Shown one piece after another: positions 1 through 6,268 of a DNA stretch of 16,396 nt (positions are counted from its first letter, which is position 1; each line of letters begins with the position of its first letter). The position numbers and the translations under genes were made by a program. The notes beneath the pieces were generated by a model, which was given only the letters and a program-made list of their open reading frames with translations, was not told the origin of the DNA and searched no databases. The DNA comes from an uncultured Bacteroidales bacterium (GTDB lineage Bacteria > Bacteroidota > Bacteroidia > Bacteroidales > Paludibacteraceae). Location: positions 1-16,396 of the forward strand of contig CAMOMF010000035.1 of NCBI GenBank assembly GCA_946619625.1, read 5' to 3'.

Positions 1-2
1 AT

Positions 3-86
3 GTAACTGAGATTGTAATGGAGCGTTTGGCACATTACCGTGAGGTACTTCCTCTATGTAAAGACACGGACCATTATAGCATTTAG
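3..86 (+). CDS. C-terminal end of an unidentified protein (5' partial)
   Basis: The first bases read open from the window edge in one plus-strand frame and end at a TAG. They give 27 residues containing MERLAHYREVLPLCKD. The charged, non-repetitive composition looks like real protein, and the sequence changes abruptly to T-rich, low-complexity DNA after the stop. A hairpin with a T-run sits about 80 nt downstream, as expected after a gene. The fragment is too short to name a family. It could be chance, since only 84 bases are visible. Upstream sequence would settle it. Confidence 0.45.
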   Translation, partial: VTEIVMERLAHYREVLPLCKDTDHYSI

Positions 87-148
87 GCATTTTCTTATTT
101 TCTTATTTTTTCATTTTTTATTTTCACATTTTTTTTGCTTCGCCAGGA

Positions 149-220
149 GAAATGGGGGATGTTTAATGTTGCATTTTTATGTAACATTTTTTAGTATCAT
201 GGTAAAGAAAGCCCCATTTC
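149..220. repeat. 9-bp perfect inverted repeat enclosing a hairpin
   Basis: GAAATGGGG at 149-157 is the exact reverse complement of CCCCATTTC at 212-220, with 54 nt between. The enclosed segment contains a 10-bp hairpin at 165-188, so a transcript could fold into a two-tier structure. It might be an extended terminator or the relic of a small inverted-repeat element. No transposase or target-site duplication is visible. Confidence 0.45.
165..192 (+). terminator. Intrinsic terminator of the gene entering from the left
   Basis: AATGTTGCAT (165-174) pairs with ATGTAACATT (179-188) around a TTTT loop, giving a 10-bp stem, and T's run on to 192. One pair is G-U when read on the plus strand and would be a C-A mismatch on the other strand. 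This favours plus-strand use, matching the gene tail at 3-86. The stem is AT-rich and so not strong. Confidence 0.5.
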
Positions 221-239
221 ATCGATTCTGTGCAGAGTT

Positions 240-261
240 GTAGAAGTGCTTTTGTGCGTTT
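240..261 (+). repeat. Orphan copy resembling the 22-bp unit of the distant array
   Basis: GTAGAAGTGCT at 240-250 is identical to the beginning of units in the array at 2176-2372, in the same orientation. The remaining 11 bases are T-rich and only loosely similar. The match is short but exact over 11 bases, so it may be a degenerate stray copy of the same repeat family on the far side of the outer-membrane protein gene. Confidence 0.35.
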
Positions 262-285
262 GAAGAAATGAGGGAGAGAGAAACT

Positions 286-437
286 CTATTCGATGGATGA
301 GAGAGATTAGTCGAGTGTAGAGAGGAACCCTATTCGATGGATGAGAGAGATTAGTCGAGTGTAGAGAGAAACCCTACTTGAGTGTAGAGAGAGATGAGCA
401 GAGAGGAGAGAGAGGCTACTCGGGAGATGGGAGAAAT
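286..437 (+). repeat. Purine-rich tandem array, 22-bp period (44-bp higher-order unit)
   Basis: Two nearly identical 44-bp copies start at 286 and 330. Each divides into two related 22-bp halves, one beginning CTATTCGATGGATGAG and the other TAGTCGAGTGTAGAG. A fifth 22-bp unit at 374-395 is a hybrid of the halves, and degenerate units follow (for example CTACTCGGGAGATGGG from 416). A related string, TTACTCGATGAG, carries the stop codon of the minus-strand gene at 472-474. The strand transcribed from that gene is C-rich and G-poor. There is no spacer structure, so this is not a CRISPR. Confidence 0.8.
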
Positions 438-471
438 ATAGAGGAGTGAAATTGGTTGTGGAGGGAGTAAG

Positions 472-1437
472 TTACTCGATGAGTCCGTGTGTGCTACGGA
501 AAGGTTTTTCGTCATGGCAGATAACGCAGTGTTTGCGTTCGGGTGTGCGGAAGAGAACGGTGAACTTGACACCAATCATAAAGGTGTTGAAGCGTCCCAT
601 GATGTCGGTGAGTTCTTTGGCCGCCATGACATCAGAAGCCACCAGTCCGTTGAGCGGGTTGGCGGGGTTGTATGTAGCGGGAACGTGCATGAGCAGGTTC
701 TGTGTAGCAACGTGCGGGTCCAGGATGCCGTGGTCGGCAAAGAGAGCGATACGGTACTGGATTTTCTGGCTGGGTACATCGAATCCGGTCTCTTTGTAAA
801 TTTCGCCAAGTCGAACGCCAATTTCCCATGAAGCGGTGACATTGGGCAGGAAACTGACAAGTGACTGTTGCATCCAAGGCATGTTGTCCACAAAACCCTG
901 CGCGGGGATGTTGTGGAGCGGCTCGATGTAAGGCGCGTAGTCGCCGAGTGTGGAGATAAGCGCTTTGGAAGTGGTGCGGGTGAGAAGGGACATGTCGAAC
1001 TTGGCGCCCACGAGAAAATAGAATCGTCCCCACTGTCCTCCCACCATGAGTGGTACTTGGACCGAGGTGGTGTGGTAAGCATCGCGCCTGCGGTTGACGC
1101 TGTATACGTAGTCGAATACTTCGCCTTCGCTGTCAATCATATTGTGGAGCGTGTATTGTGCGTCAGGCACTTTGAACCGTGTCCAAGCGCTGTTCGCCCC
1201 TACCCCAACGTCGAAGAGGAAATGCTTGCCTGCGCGGAGTTCGTAAGTAAAACCGATGCCTCCGCCTCCGCCGAGAGACGATTTGAGGGGGAATGCAGTC
1301 TTGTCGACCGTTGCCAGAAAAGAGTACTCCCCACCCTGCGCCCATGCGCCGAGGTAATGAGTGACCTGCGCTGTTGCGGGTGCGGTGAGCACGAGCATCA
1401 GTGCGGCGAGGAGAAATATGTAGCCTTTTTTAAGCAT
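472..1437 (-). CDS. Outer-membrane beta-barrel protein with a Cys-containing C-terminal tail
   Basis: The product is 321 aa. Residues 1 to about 24 form a Sec signal peptide (MLKKGYIFLLAALMLVLTA, then PATAQ). The mature part alternates hydrophobic and polar residues with many Gly and aromatic residues (for example GGGGGIGFTYELRAGKHFLF and GRFYFLVGAKFDM), as in Bacteroidales outer-membrane beta-barrel proteins. The last likely strand is FMIGVKFTVLF, followed by a 25-residue tail holding CVICH at 304-308. A start seven codons further upstream is possible, but it lies inside the promoter's TAACTTTG box at 1456-1463, so the ATG at 1435-1437 is chosen. The gene is probably monocistronic with its own strong promoter. 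The stop codon falls in a repeat-like string of the neighbouring array. Substrate and partner are unknown; a porin-like or structural role is inference only. Confidence 0.75.
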   Translation of the reverse strand: MLKKGYIFLLAALMLVLTAPATAQVTHYLGAWAQGGEYSFLATVDKTAFPLKSSLGGGGGIGFTYELRAGKHFLFDVGVGANSAWTRFKVPDAQYTLHNMIDSEGEVFDYVYSVNRRRDAYHTTSVQVPLMVGGQWGRFYFLVGAKFDMSLLTRTTSKALISTLGDYAPYIEPLHNIPAQGFVDNMPWMQQSLVSFLPNVTASWEIGVRLGEIYKETGFDVPSQKIQYRIALFADHGILDPHVATQNLLMHVPATYNPANPLNGLVASDVMAAKELTDIMGRFNTFMIGVKFTVLFRTPERKHCVICHDEKPFRSTHGLIE

Positions 1438-1455
1438 AAACCACAAATCGGGCTG

Positions 1456-1487
1456 CAAAGTTACTCAAAAATATTCATATTTGCAAA
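1456..1487 (-). promoter_or_regulatory. Bacteroidetes-type promoter of the outer-membrane protein gene
   Basis: On the minus strand TTTG (1487-1484), a 20-nt spacer and TAACTTTG (1463-1456) match the known Bacteroidetes consensus TTTG / TAnnTTTG. Transcription would start around 1449, a short distance above the ATG at 1437. This placement rules out the upstream in-frame start at 1458. The sequence just after the box is GCAGCC, also seen at the tRNA promoter at 3977-4008. Confidence 0.85.
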
Positions 1488-1561
1488 CATTCTGTCAAAA
1501 AAATGCGATTTTTTTAATCATATTGTGCATTTTTGTTCATTTTTAAGCCCATTCGGAGGTT

Positions 1562-1933
1562 TTACGGTGCATGGTTTGAGTCTTGCGGATCGTCTTCGGT
1601 TTCGAGTTCGGATTGGTTCTTTCTTTTTTCGAGAAGGTGGAGGTAGAGGGCATAATTTTCGACGTCGTGAGCAAAATTGGGGTTAAAGTCGGTGGAAGCC
1701 ATCAAATGGATTTTCCGGCGAATTGTGGATGACCCGTAGCCGTATTTTTCGGCAAGAATGGTGTAAATTTCGCCTTTTTTTGGTTTTGTACCGGATTGTT
1801 GCAAAGCGATGAAATCGTCGTATATCAACATGTTTTCGAGTGTACCGGCAGGAAGGAAGCGAGCGTTTTCAGTGGCTCTTACGAGGAACCTGGGGAATTG
1901 GTCGAGTGCTTGGAAAAAAGTAGGTTTTTTCAT
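1562..1933 (-). CDS. Hypothetical small protein, possible helix-turn-helix
   Basis: The product is 123 aa with no signal peptide or membrane segment, so it is probably cytoplasmic. The N-terminus (MKKPTFFQALDQFPRFLVRA) looks helical. Residues about 53-76 (KGEIYTILAEKYGYGSSTIRRK) resemble a helix-turn-helix with a basic recognition helix, as in resolvase- or Mor-like DNA-binding modules. The C-terminus, from about residue 105, is acidic and probably disordered (ETEDDPQDSN). I do not recognise a named family. No consensus promoter was found upstream, although an 11-bp direct repeat lies at 1998-2019. It is separated from the outer-membrane protein gene by that gene's own promoter, so co-transcription is not required. 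A DNA-binding role is inference from one motif. Confidence 0.7.
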   Translation of the reverse strand: MKKPTFFQALDQFPRFLVRATENARFLPAGTLENMLIYDDFIALQQSGTKPKKGEIYTILAEKYGYGSSTIRRKIHLMASTDFNPNFAHDVENYALYLHLLEKRKNQSELETEDDPQDSNHAP

Positions 1934-2175
1934 ATTTGGCGATAGTTGTAAAAAGGTGACAAAAGGGTCGTTTTTTGCTCACGCTTCGGAGACCTTCTTA
2001 TGGTCCTCTTATGATCCTCTCACTTTGGTATAGTGATGGTAGGTGGGTGAAGCGGACCTTTGGGACACTGATATACGGTTGGTATCGGAGTGTGTGCAAA
2101 GGCGAGAAGGCGCGAAAGAGGAGGGATGATGGTGCAGAGTTGGAACGGCGAAAACAAAATGAAGCAATTCTTAAA
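1934..2175. other. Intergenic stretch upstream of the small protein gene
   Basis: No gene is supported. On the minus strand, which continues from the amylase 3' end, the part at about 2080-2160 is pyrimidine-rich and G-poor, without a clear hairpin plus T-run. An 11-bp direct repeat lies at 1998-2019. A plus-strand frame at 1975-2196 is open, but its Arg/Lys/Glu-rich translation runs into the tandem array and has no promoter, so it is not called. Confidence 0.5.
1998..2019. repeat. 11-bp direct repeat upstream of the small protein gene
   Basis: TTATGGTCCTC (1998-2008) is followed immediately by TTATGATCCTC (2009-2019), one mismatch in eleven. It lies 65-86 nt above the start codon at 1933. 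Head-to-tail half-sites with about one helical turn of spacing can be regulator sites, but no regulator is identified and chance is possible. Confidence 0.35.
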
Positions 2176-2372
2176 AGTGTTCTGTACTATTTGTAGAAGT
2201 GTTCTGTATTGTTTGTAGAAGTGTCTTGTACTATTTGTAGAAGTGCTCTGTATTTTTGTAGAAGTGTTCTATACAATTTGTAGAAATGTTCTGTACAATT
2301 TGTATAAGTGTCCTGTATTATTTGTGGAAGTGTTCTGTACTATTTGTTGAAGTGTTCTATATTAATTGTGGA
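2176..2372 (+). repeat. Tandem array of nine 22-bp units overlapping the amylase 3' end
   Basis: Nine consecutive units start at 2176, 2198, 2220, 2242, 2263, 2285, 2307, 2329 and 2351. All are 22 bp except the fourth (21 bp). The consensus, read on the plus strand, begins AGTGTTCTGTACTATTTGT. Units differ at one to several positions, so the array is not freshly amplified. The ninth unit contains the amylase stop codon (2362-2364) and its last codons. There are no unique spacers, so this is a minisatellite and not a CRISPR. The amylase-sense transcript of the array is A- and C-rich, G-poor and apparently unstructured. Confidence 0.9.
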
Positions 2373-3717
2373 GTATGCGCCATTGCCAGGGCTGCAGGGT
2401 GAGAAGGGTGGAGTCTGTGAGCGTTTGTTCACAGGTCTGTGCCGGTTCGGCAGCCATACCGCCAAGGCAGTTATAGGTGCCTGCATAGGCGTTTGCAGAC
2501 AAGGTGAAGGTCTGTTCCTCGGGTGAGAAATTGAAGAGTCCGATGACGGTGTTGCCTTTGATAGCGCGTACAGCGGCGAAGATATGGTTGTTATCGGTGG
2601 CAAGACGAACCATTGGTGCACCTTGCTCGGGGCTGCGCAGAGCGGCATTATGTTTGCGCAGTGCGTTCAGTTGCTGATACATGGCGAACTGGTGTGCATT
2701 GTGGTTGCGGATGATGCTGTCTTTTTCGAAGAACTGAAGTCGGTGGTTGTTGGCATACTCCTGACCGGTGTAGATCAATGGCATACCAGGGATAAAATAG
2801 GTGAACGCCGCCATGGCATCGCTGGCATCGCCCATGCGCTCAAACTCGGTTCCGTTCCATGAGTTCTCGTCGTGGTTGGAGGTGAAATTCATGCGTATGG
2901 CGTAGTCGGGGAAAACGGTGTCCGCCTTGGCGAAGTATGTCCAGAGGTCTGCCACGGAGTTGTGTTGTTGCGCCACACCGTTCATGATATGGTGCAATTC
3001 CCAACCATAGTACATGTCGAAAGCGGTGTCGCAGAGGTGGTTTTCGGGCTGTTCCGCCTCGGCGAGTGCGAATAGGTTGGGGTGGTCGTTACGTATGTTC
3101 CGGTAAGCCCAGTTCCAGAAGTCGGTAGGTACCTCCATCGCCACGTCACATCGGAAGCCGTCAATGCCGATGGAATCGACCCACCATCGCATGCAACGGA
3201 GCATCTCGCGGCGCATGTCGGCGTTGTTGTAGTTGAGTTTGGAAATGTCGGTCCAATCGTATTGTACCATGAGGTTGCCGAGTGAGTCTCGGTAGTGCCA
3301 GCCCTCATTGAGTGTCCATTTGGAGTCGGGTGCGGTGTGGTTTGCCACCCAATCCAAGATGACGTGCATGCCCAGGTGGTGTGCAGCCGCGAGGAAATGT
3401 TCGAAATCGCGGCGTGTGCCGAACTCGGGGTTGAAATCGCAGTAGTCGATGATGGAATAGTAACTGCCCAGCGTGCCCTTGCGTGTGAGTTTGCCGATAG
3501 GCTGAATGGGCATAATCCAAATGATATCGACGCCCAGTTCTTTCAGGGCGGGCAATTGTGCTTCTGCCGCGGCGAAAGTACCTTCGGGTGTAAACTGGCG
3601 GGTGTTCAGTTCGTAGATAGTGGCATCGTACGCCCAGTCGGAGTGGTGAAGTGCGGGCTGTTGGGTGCAAGATGAAATGGTAAGGATACAAGCAAAAAGA
3701 ATGAGTAACTTCTTCAT
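2362..3717 (-). CDS. Alpha-amylase family (GH13) lipoprotein
   Basis: The product is 451 aa and should hydrolyse alpha-1,4-glucans such as starch or maltodextrins in the periplasm or at the outer membrane. Residues 1-17 are a lipoprotein signal with the lipobox cysteine at C17 (TISSC). The four classical GH13 regions are present: region I DWVANH (122-127), region II GFRCD with the nucleophile D191, region III LAEAE with the acid/base E220, and region IV SNHD with D283. After the catalytic barrel, a short beta-rich C-terminal domain (about 370-451) ends in PWQWRIL. At 451 aa it is much shorter than SusG and has no visible starch-binding insertion. No acidic lipoprotein export signal follows C17, so surface exposure is uncertain. 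No consensus promoter is clear; read-through from the tRNA promoter is possible. The stop lies in the tandem array. Confidence 0.93.
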   Translation of the reverse strand: MKKLLILFACILTISSCTQQPALHHSDWAYDATIYELNTRQFTPEGTFAAAEAQLPALKELGVDIIWIMPIQPIGKLTRKGTLGSYYSIIDYCDFNPEFGTRRDFEHFLAAAHHLGMHVILDWVANHTAPDSKWTLNEGWHYRDSLGNLMVQYDWTDISKLNYNNADMRREMLRCMRWWVDSIGIDGFRCDVAMEVPTDFWNWAYRNIRNDHPNLFALAEAEQPENHLCDTAFDMYYGWELHHIMNGVAQQHNSVADLWTYFAKADTVFPDYAIRMNFTSNHDENSWNGTEFERMGDASDAMAAFTYFIPGMPLIYTGQEYANNHRLQFFEKDSIIRNHNAHQFAMYQQLNALRKHNAALRSPEQGAPMVRLATDNNHIFAAVRAIKGNTVIGLFNFSPEEQTFTLSANAYAGTYNCLGGMAAEPAQTCEQTLTDSTLLTLQPWQWRILHN

Positions 3718-3768
3718 GGTGGTAGAATTTTTCTAAATTAGTAAAATTATTCTATTCAGGTGGAAAGA

Positions 3769-3798
3769 CACACTCCCGGGTTGGGACTCGGGAGTGTG
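3769..3798 (-). terminator. Terminator of the tRNA-Ala transcript
   Basis: CACACTCCCG (3769-3778) pairs perfectly with CGGGAGTGTG (3789-3798), a GC-rich 10-bp stem with a 10-nt loop. It begins 5 nt below the tRNA 3' end. On the minus strand it is followed by TCTTTCC, a short and imperfect T-run, so some read-through into the amylase gene is possible. Confidence 0.75.
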
Positions 3799-3802
3799 AA
3801 AG

Positions 3803-3875
3803 TGGAGCATATCGGACTCGAACCGACCACCTTAACATTGCGAACGTTACGCTCTACCAGATGAGCTAATGCCCC
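3803..3875 (-). tRNA. tRNA-Ala, anticodon CGC
   Basis: The minus strand folds into a complete 73-nt cloverleaf. The acceptor is GGGGCAT with ATGCTCC, the D-stem is GCTC/GAGC with GG in its loop, and the anticodon stem TAACG/TGTTA holds loop TTCGCAA (anticodon CGC, reading GCG). The variable loop is five bases, and the T-arm is GTCGG-TTCGAGT-CCGAT. The third acceptor pair is G-U, the known alanine identity element, and the discriminator base is A. The 3' CCA is not encoded and must be added enzymatically. A consensus promoter lies about 100 nt upstream and a strong hairpin follows, so it is a single-gene transcript. Confidence 0.97.
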
Positions 3876-3976
3876 TTGCGTTCGAAAACAGAGTTTTCTC
3901 TTCGGTTTTTTTGATTTTTTGTAGTGCGCCATGCGCAGAAAAACGATTTTTGGACCGTCTCTAACAAAAACGGCTG

Positions 3977-4008
3977 CAAATTTACTACTTTTTTTTCATA
4001 TTTGCAAA
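3977..4008 (-). promoter_or_regulatory. Bacteroidetes-type promoter of the tRNA-Ala gene
   Basis: TTTG (4008-4005), a 20-nt spacer and TAAATTTG (3984-3977) on the minus strand match the phylum consensus. Transcription would begin near 3970, leaving a leader of about 95 nt before the tRNA. The leader contains a small hairpin, TGCGC-ATG-GCGCA. From TTTG the sequence reads TTTGCAAATATGAA, and GCAGCC follows the downstream box, both as in the promoter at 1456-1487. Confidence 0.85.
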
Positions 4009-4076
4009 TATAATTGCTGTTTTTTGCCCTAAAAGGTCACTTTTTTTCATATTATTCGCAAAAATAGCTCATATTA

Positions 4077-4108
4077 TTTGCGTATGTGGATATTTTTTTG
4101 TAATTTTG
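4077..4108 (+). promoter_or_regulatory. Bacteroidetes-type promoter of the GT4-PCMD-esterase operon
   Basis: TTTG (4077-4080), a 20-nt spacer and TAATTTTG (4101-4108) match the consensus. Transcription should start near 4115, so the ATG at 4130 is the first usable start and an upstream in-frame TTG at 4106, inside the box, is excluded. It diverges from the tRNA promoter about 70 bp away. Confidence 0.85.
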
Positions 4109-4129
4109 CCGTCCAAATTAAGTGTACCG

Positions 4130-5308
4130 ATGAAAATACTATTTGTTATTGACACATTCGATACGTCGAATAATGGGACGAGTATTTCTGCGCAGAGATT
4201 TGCAGAAGAGTTGAGGAAAAATGGGCATGAAGTGAAGATTTTGTGTGCAGATGAGCAGCCAGATGAGAACAAATTTCTCCTTAAAGAGTATAAAGTACCA
4301 TTGTTCAATCCGCTTGTAAAGAAGCACGGGTTCAGTTTTGCCGATGTGATAGGCGACTCGATGGATATCATCAAAAGTGCGGTGGATTGGGCGGATGTGG
4401 TGCATTGCTTTATGCCTTTTGCGCTGGAGATGCGAGCCAGTGCGTACGCACAAGAGATTGGCAAGCCTTGTACGGGTGCTTTTCATATCCAGCCGGAAAA
4501 CATATGGTCGTCAGTTGGTTTGGGCAAGGTGGATTGGATACAGACGACCACCTACAAGAGTTTCCAGAACTGGCTGTACTACAAATTCCGCCACATACAT
4601 GTGCCTTCACAGTTCATGAAGAACATGCTGGAAGAGCGCGGCTACAAGGCCAAGATTCACGTCATCAGTAATGGTATCAAGGACGATTTTCTTGTAGCGG
4701 GGCACCGCAACACGAAGGAAGAGCGTCCGAAGAAATCGCCTGAGTATGAGGGCAAGATCCTTGTTATGATGGTAGGCCGCCTTGCCGGAGAGAAGCGTCA
4801 GGACGTACTTATTAACGCTGTGGCGCAGTCCAAGTACGCTGACAAGATCCAGCTGGTGTTGGCGGGCAAAGGACCGCTCAGGGAACAGTATGAGGAACTG
4901 GGCAAACAACTGAAGAACCCGCTTAAGTTCGTTTACGTGGGTACTGCGGAACTGATAGAACTGCTCAGCCAGTGCGACCTATACGTACATGCCAGTGACA
5001 TGGAGAGCGAAGCCATCAGTTGTATCGAGGCGTTTGCCACGGGATTGGTGCCGGTGATTGCCAACTCTACGCTCAGTGCCACCCCGCAGTTTGCTCTGGA
5101 CGGGCGCAGTCTGTTCCTGCCTGGCAACCCCAAGGACCTGGCTCGCGCAATGGACTACTGGCTCGACCACCCCTCCGAGAAACGCTACATGGAGCGTCTT
5201 TACGCCAAGTCTGCCAAGCGATACAGCCTTGCGAACTCAGTAAGACTGTTCGAACAAATGTTACAAGAAGAAATCCACGACAACCAATTAGCACAAGCAC
5301 AACAATGA
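4130..5308 (+). CDS. Glycosyltransferase, family 4 (GT-B fold)
   Basis: The product is 392 aa and cytoplasmic, perhaps loosely membrane-associated. It should transfer a sugar from a nucleotide-sugar donor to an acceptor that cannot be read from the sequence. The N-terminal Rossmann domain begins MKILFVIDTFDTSNNGTSIS and includes NGHEVKILC. The C-terminal donor-binding domain starts near residue 208 (GKILVMMVGRLAGEKR) and contains LVLAGKGP (243-250). It also carries the family's E-x7-E motif at E292-E300, within MESEAISCIEA. The layout resembles GT4 enzymes acting on glycolipids such as diacylglycerol glucosyltransferases, but that assignment is inference. It is the first gene of a three-gene operon; its TGA stop overlaps the next ATG (ATGA at 5305-5308), implying translational coupling. 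The start is fixed by the promoter. Confidence 0.9.
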   Translation: MKILFVIDTFDTSNNGTSISAQRFAEELRKNGHEVKILCADEQPDENKFLLKEYKVPLFNPLVKKHGFSFADVIGDSMDIIKSAVDWADVVHCFMPFALEMRASAYAQEIGKPCTGAFHIQPENIWSSVGLGKVDWIQTTTYKSFQNWLYYKFRHIHVPSQFMKNMLEERGYKAKIHVISNGIKDDFLVAGHRNTKEERPKKSPEYEGKILVMMVGRLAGEKRQDVLINAVAQSKYADKIQLVLAGKGPLREQYEELGKQLKNPLKFVYVGTAELIELLSQCDLYVHASDMESEAISCIEAFATGLVPVIANSTLSATPQFALDGRSLFLPGNPKDLARAMDYWLDHPSEKRYMERLYAKSAKRYSLANSVRLFEQMLQEEIHDNQLAQAQQ

Positions 5309-6249
5309 AACGACTAATAACCGGTTTGCTACTGCTCTGTTCCGTATGGGCGGTGGCACAAGAAAAAATAGAGTATATCCCCTACGGAAACATGGACAGC
5401 TGGGTTGTCCGCTACATCAAAGAGTCCGGACTTATTGGCGGCGAAACCAAGCCGCTGTACATGGTGGGACCTACCGACACCATCCGTGCAAACAAACCCT
5501 ACTCTCCTAAAGGGTCCCCTTGGGGAACGGGCAATGCCTACGCCAAGGTGATGGGTATAGAGACGGTCTCATGCAACGTCACTCCCGAGAAACGCGGTAA
5601 CGGATATTGTGCACGCCTTGAAACGACCCTCAAGGTGGTTACTGCTATCGGTATTGATATGAAGGCGCTCGCCACCGGCAGCCTGTTTACCGGTAAACTG
5701 GCGGACCCCATGACCTCGGAAGGAACCAAGAACCCTGCGAAGGCAATCGACATGGGGATGCGCTTCACCAAACGCCCCAAGGCACTCATGTTGGACTACA
5801 AAGCCAAGATATCACCCTCCAACGAACTGAAGCAAGCCAACGCTTCCACCAAGGTGAAGACCATTGCCGGGCATGACGAGGGCGAGATAGTGTTGTTCCT
5901 TCAACACCGCTGGGAGGACGAGAACGGACGTATTTTCGCCTACCGTGTTGGCACCGCTTCCGAGCATGTTGCCAAGAGCATCGACACATGGCAGAACGAC
6001 CACCGCATAAACATACGTTACGGAGATATCAGCGGTGCGTCTGACTTCAAGAAATGGGAGGCGCTCACCTCCACACGCTTCATGGCGAAGAACTCCAAGG
6101 GCAAGATGGTGTATGTGGAGGAAGTGGGCTTCAAAGCAGATGCCGAGCCTACACACTTGGTCGTGCAGGTCTCTTCCGGTAGTAGCGAGCCCTTCACCGG
6201 CTGCCCGGGTAATATCATGTGGGTGGATAATATACGGCTTGTATATTGA
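5305..6249 (+). CDS. Secreted PCMD-domain protein
   Basis: The product is 314 aa, beginning with a signal peptide (MKRLITGLLLLCSVWAVAQ, likely cut after AVA). The rest matches my knowledge of the PCMD family (putative carbohydrate metabolism domain, common in Bacteroidetes). It has an N-terminal NMDSW element, SPWGTGNAYAKV, a YCARLET strand, ATGSLFTGKL, and a C-terminal half with PTHLVVQVSSGSSEPFTG and WVDNIRLVY. The fold is a beta-sandwich and no enzyme activity is established. An ATG at 5305 overlapping the previous stop is chosen over a much longer upstream extension that would be entirely antiparallel to no known protein and lacks the signal peptide at its start. The protein is probably periplasmic or surface-located and may bind glycans. 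It is co-transcribed with the GT4 gene and the esterase. Confidence 0.88.
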   Translation: MKRLITGLLLLCSVWAVAQEKIEYIPYGNMDSWVVRYIKESGLIGGETKPLYMVGPTDTIRANKPYSPKGSPWGTGNAYAKVMGIETVSCNVTPEKRGNGYCARLETTLKVVTAIGIDMKALATGSLFTGKLADPMTSEGTKNPAKAIDMGMRFTKRPKALMLDYKAKISPSNELKQANASTKVKTIAGHDEGEIVLFLQHRWEDENGRIFAYRVGTASEHVAKSIDTWQNDHRINIRYGDISGASDFKKWEALTSTRFMAKNSKGKMVYVEEVGFKADAEPTHLVVQVSSGSSEPFTGCPGNIMWVDNIRLVY

Positions 6250-6268
6250 TTTATTTGAAAGAAAAATC

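Larger units (their letters stand above)
87..471. other. Intergenic region with terminator, inverted repeats and a purine-rich array
   Basis: No convincing gene is seen here. The left part is T-rich and carries a hairpin terminator (165-192) nested inside a 9-bp inverted repeat (149-157 with 212-220). The right part, from about 270, is strongly G/A-rich on the plus strand and contains a tandem array with a 22-bp period. A GTG-started frame at 40-243 is open, but its Phe-rich translation is what T-rich DNA produces by chance. Confidence 0.6.

Noticed and set aside
868..1686. Plus-strand frame of 272 codons overlapping the outer-membrane gene
   Set aside because: It crosses the promoter of the minus-strand gene and part of the next gene, and its sequence has no recognisable features.
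1975..2196. Possible 73-aa plus-strand gene
   Set aside because: No promoter, odd composition, and its 3' end is made of the tandem repeat.
2176..2372. Possible CRISPR array
   Set aside because: Units abut directly with no unique spacers and no cas genes are present; it is a minisatellite.
3769..3875. Possible integration site for a mobile element at the tRNA
   Set aside because: No integrase, no duplicated tRNA 3' end and no other mobile-element gene in the window.
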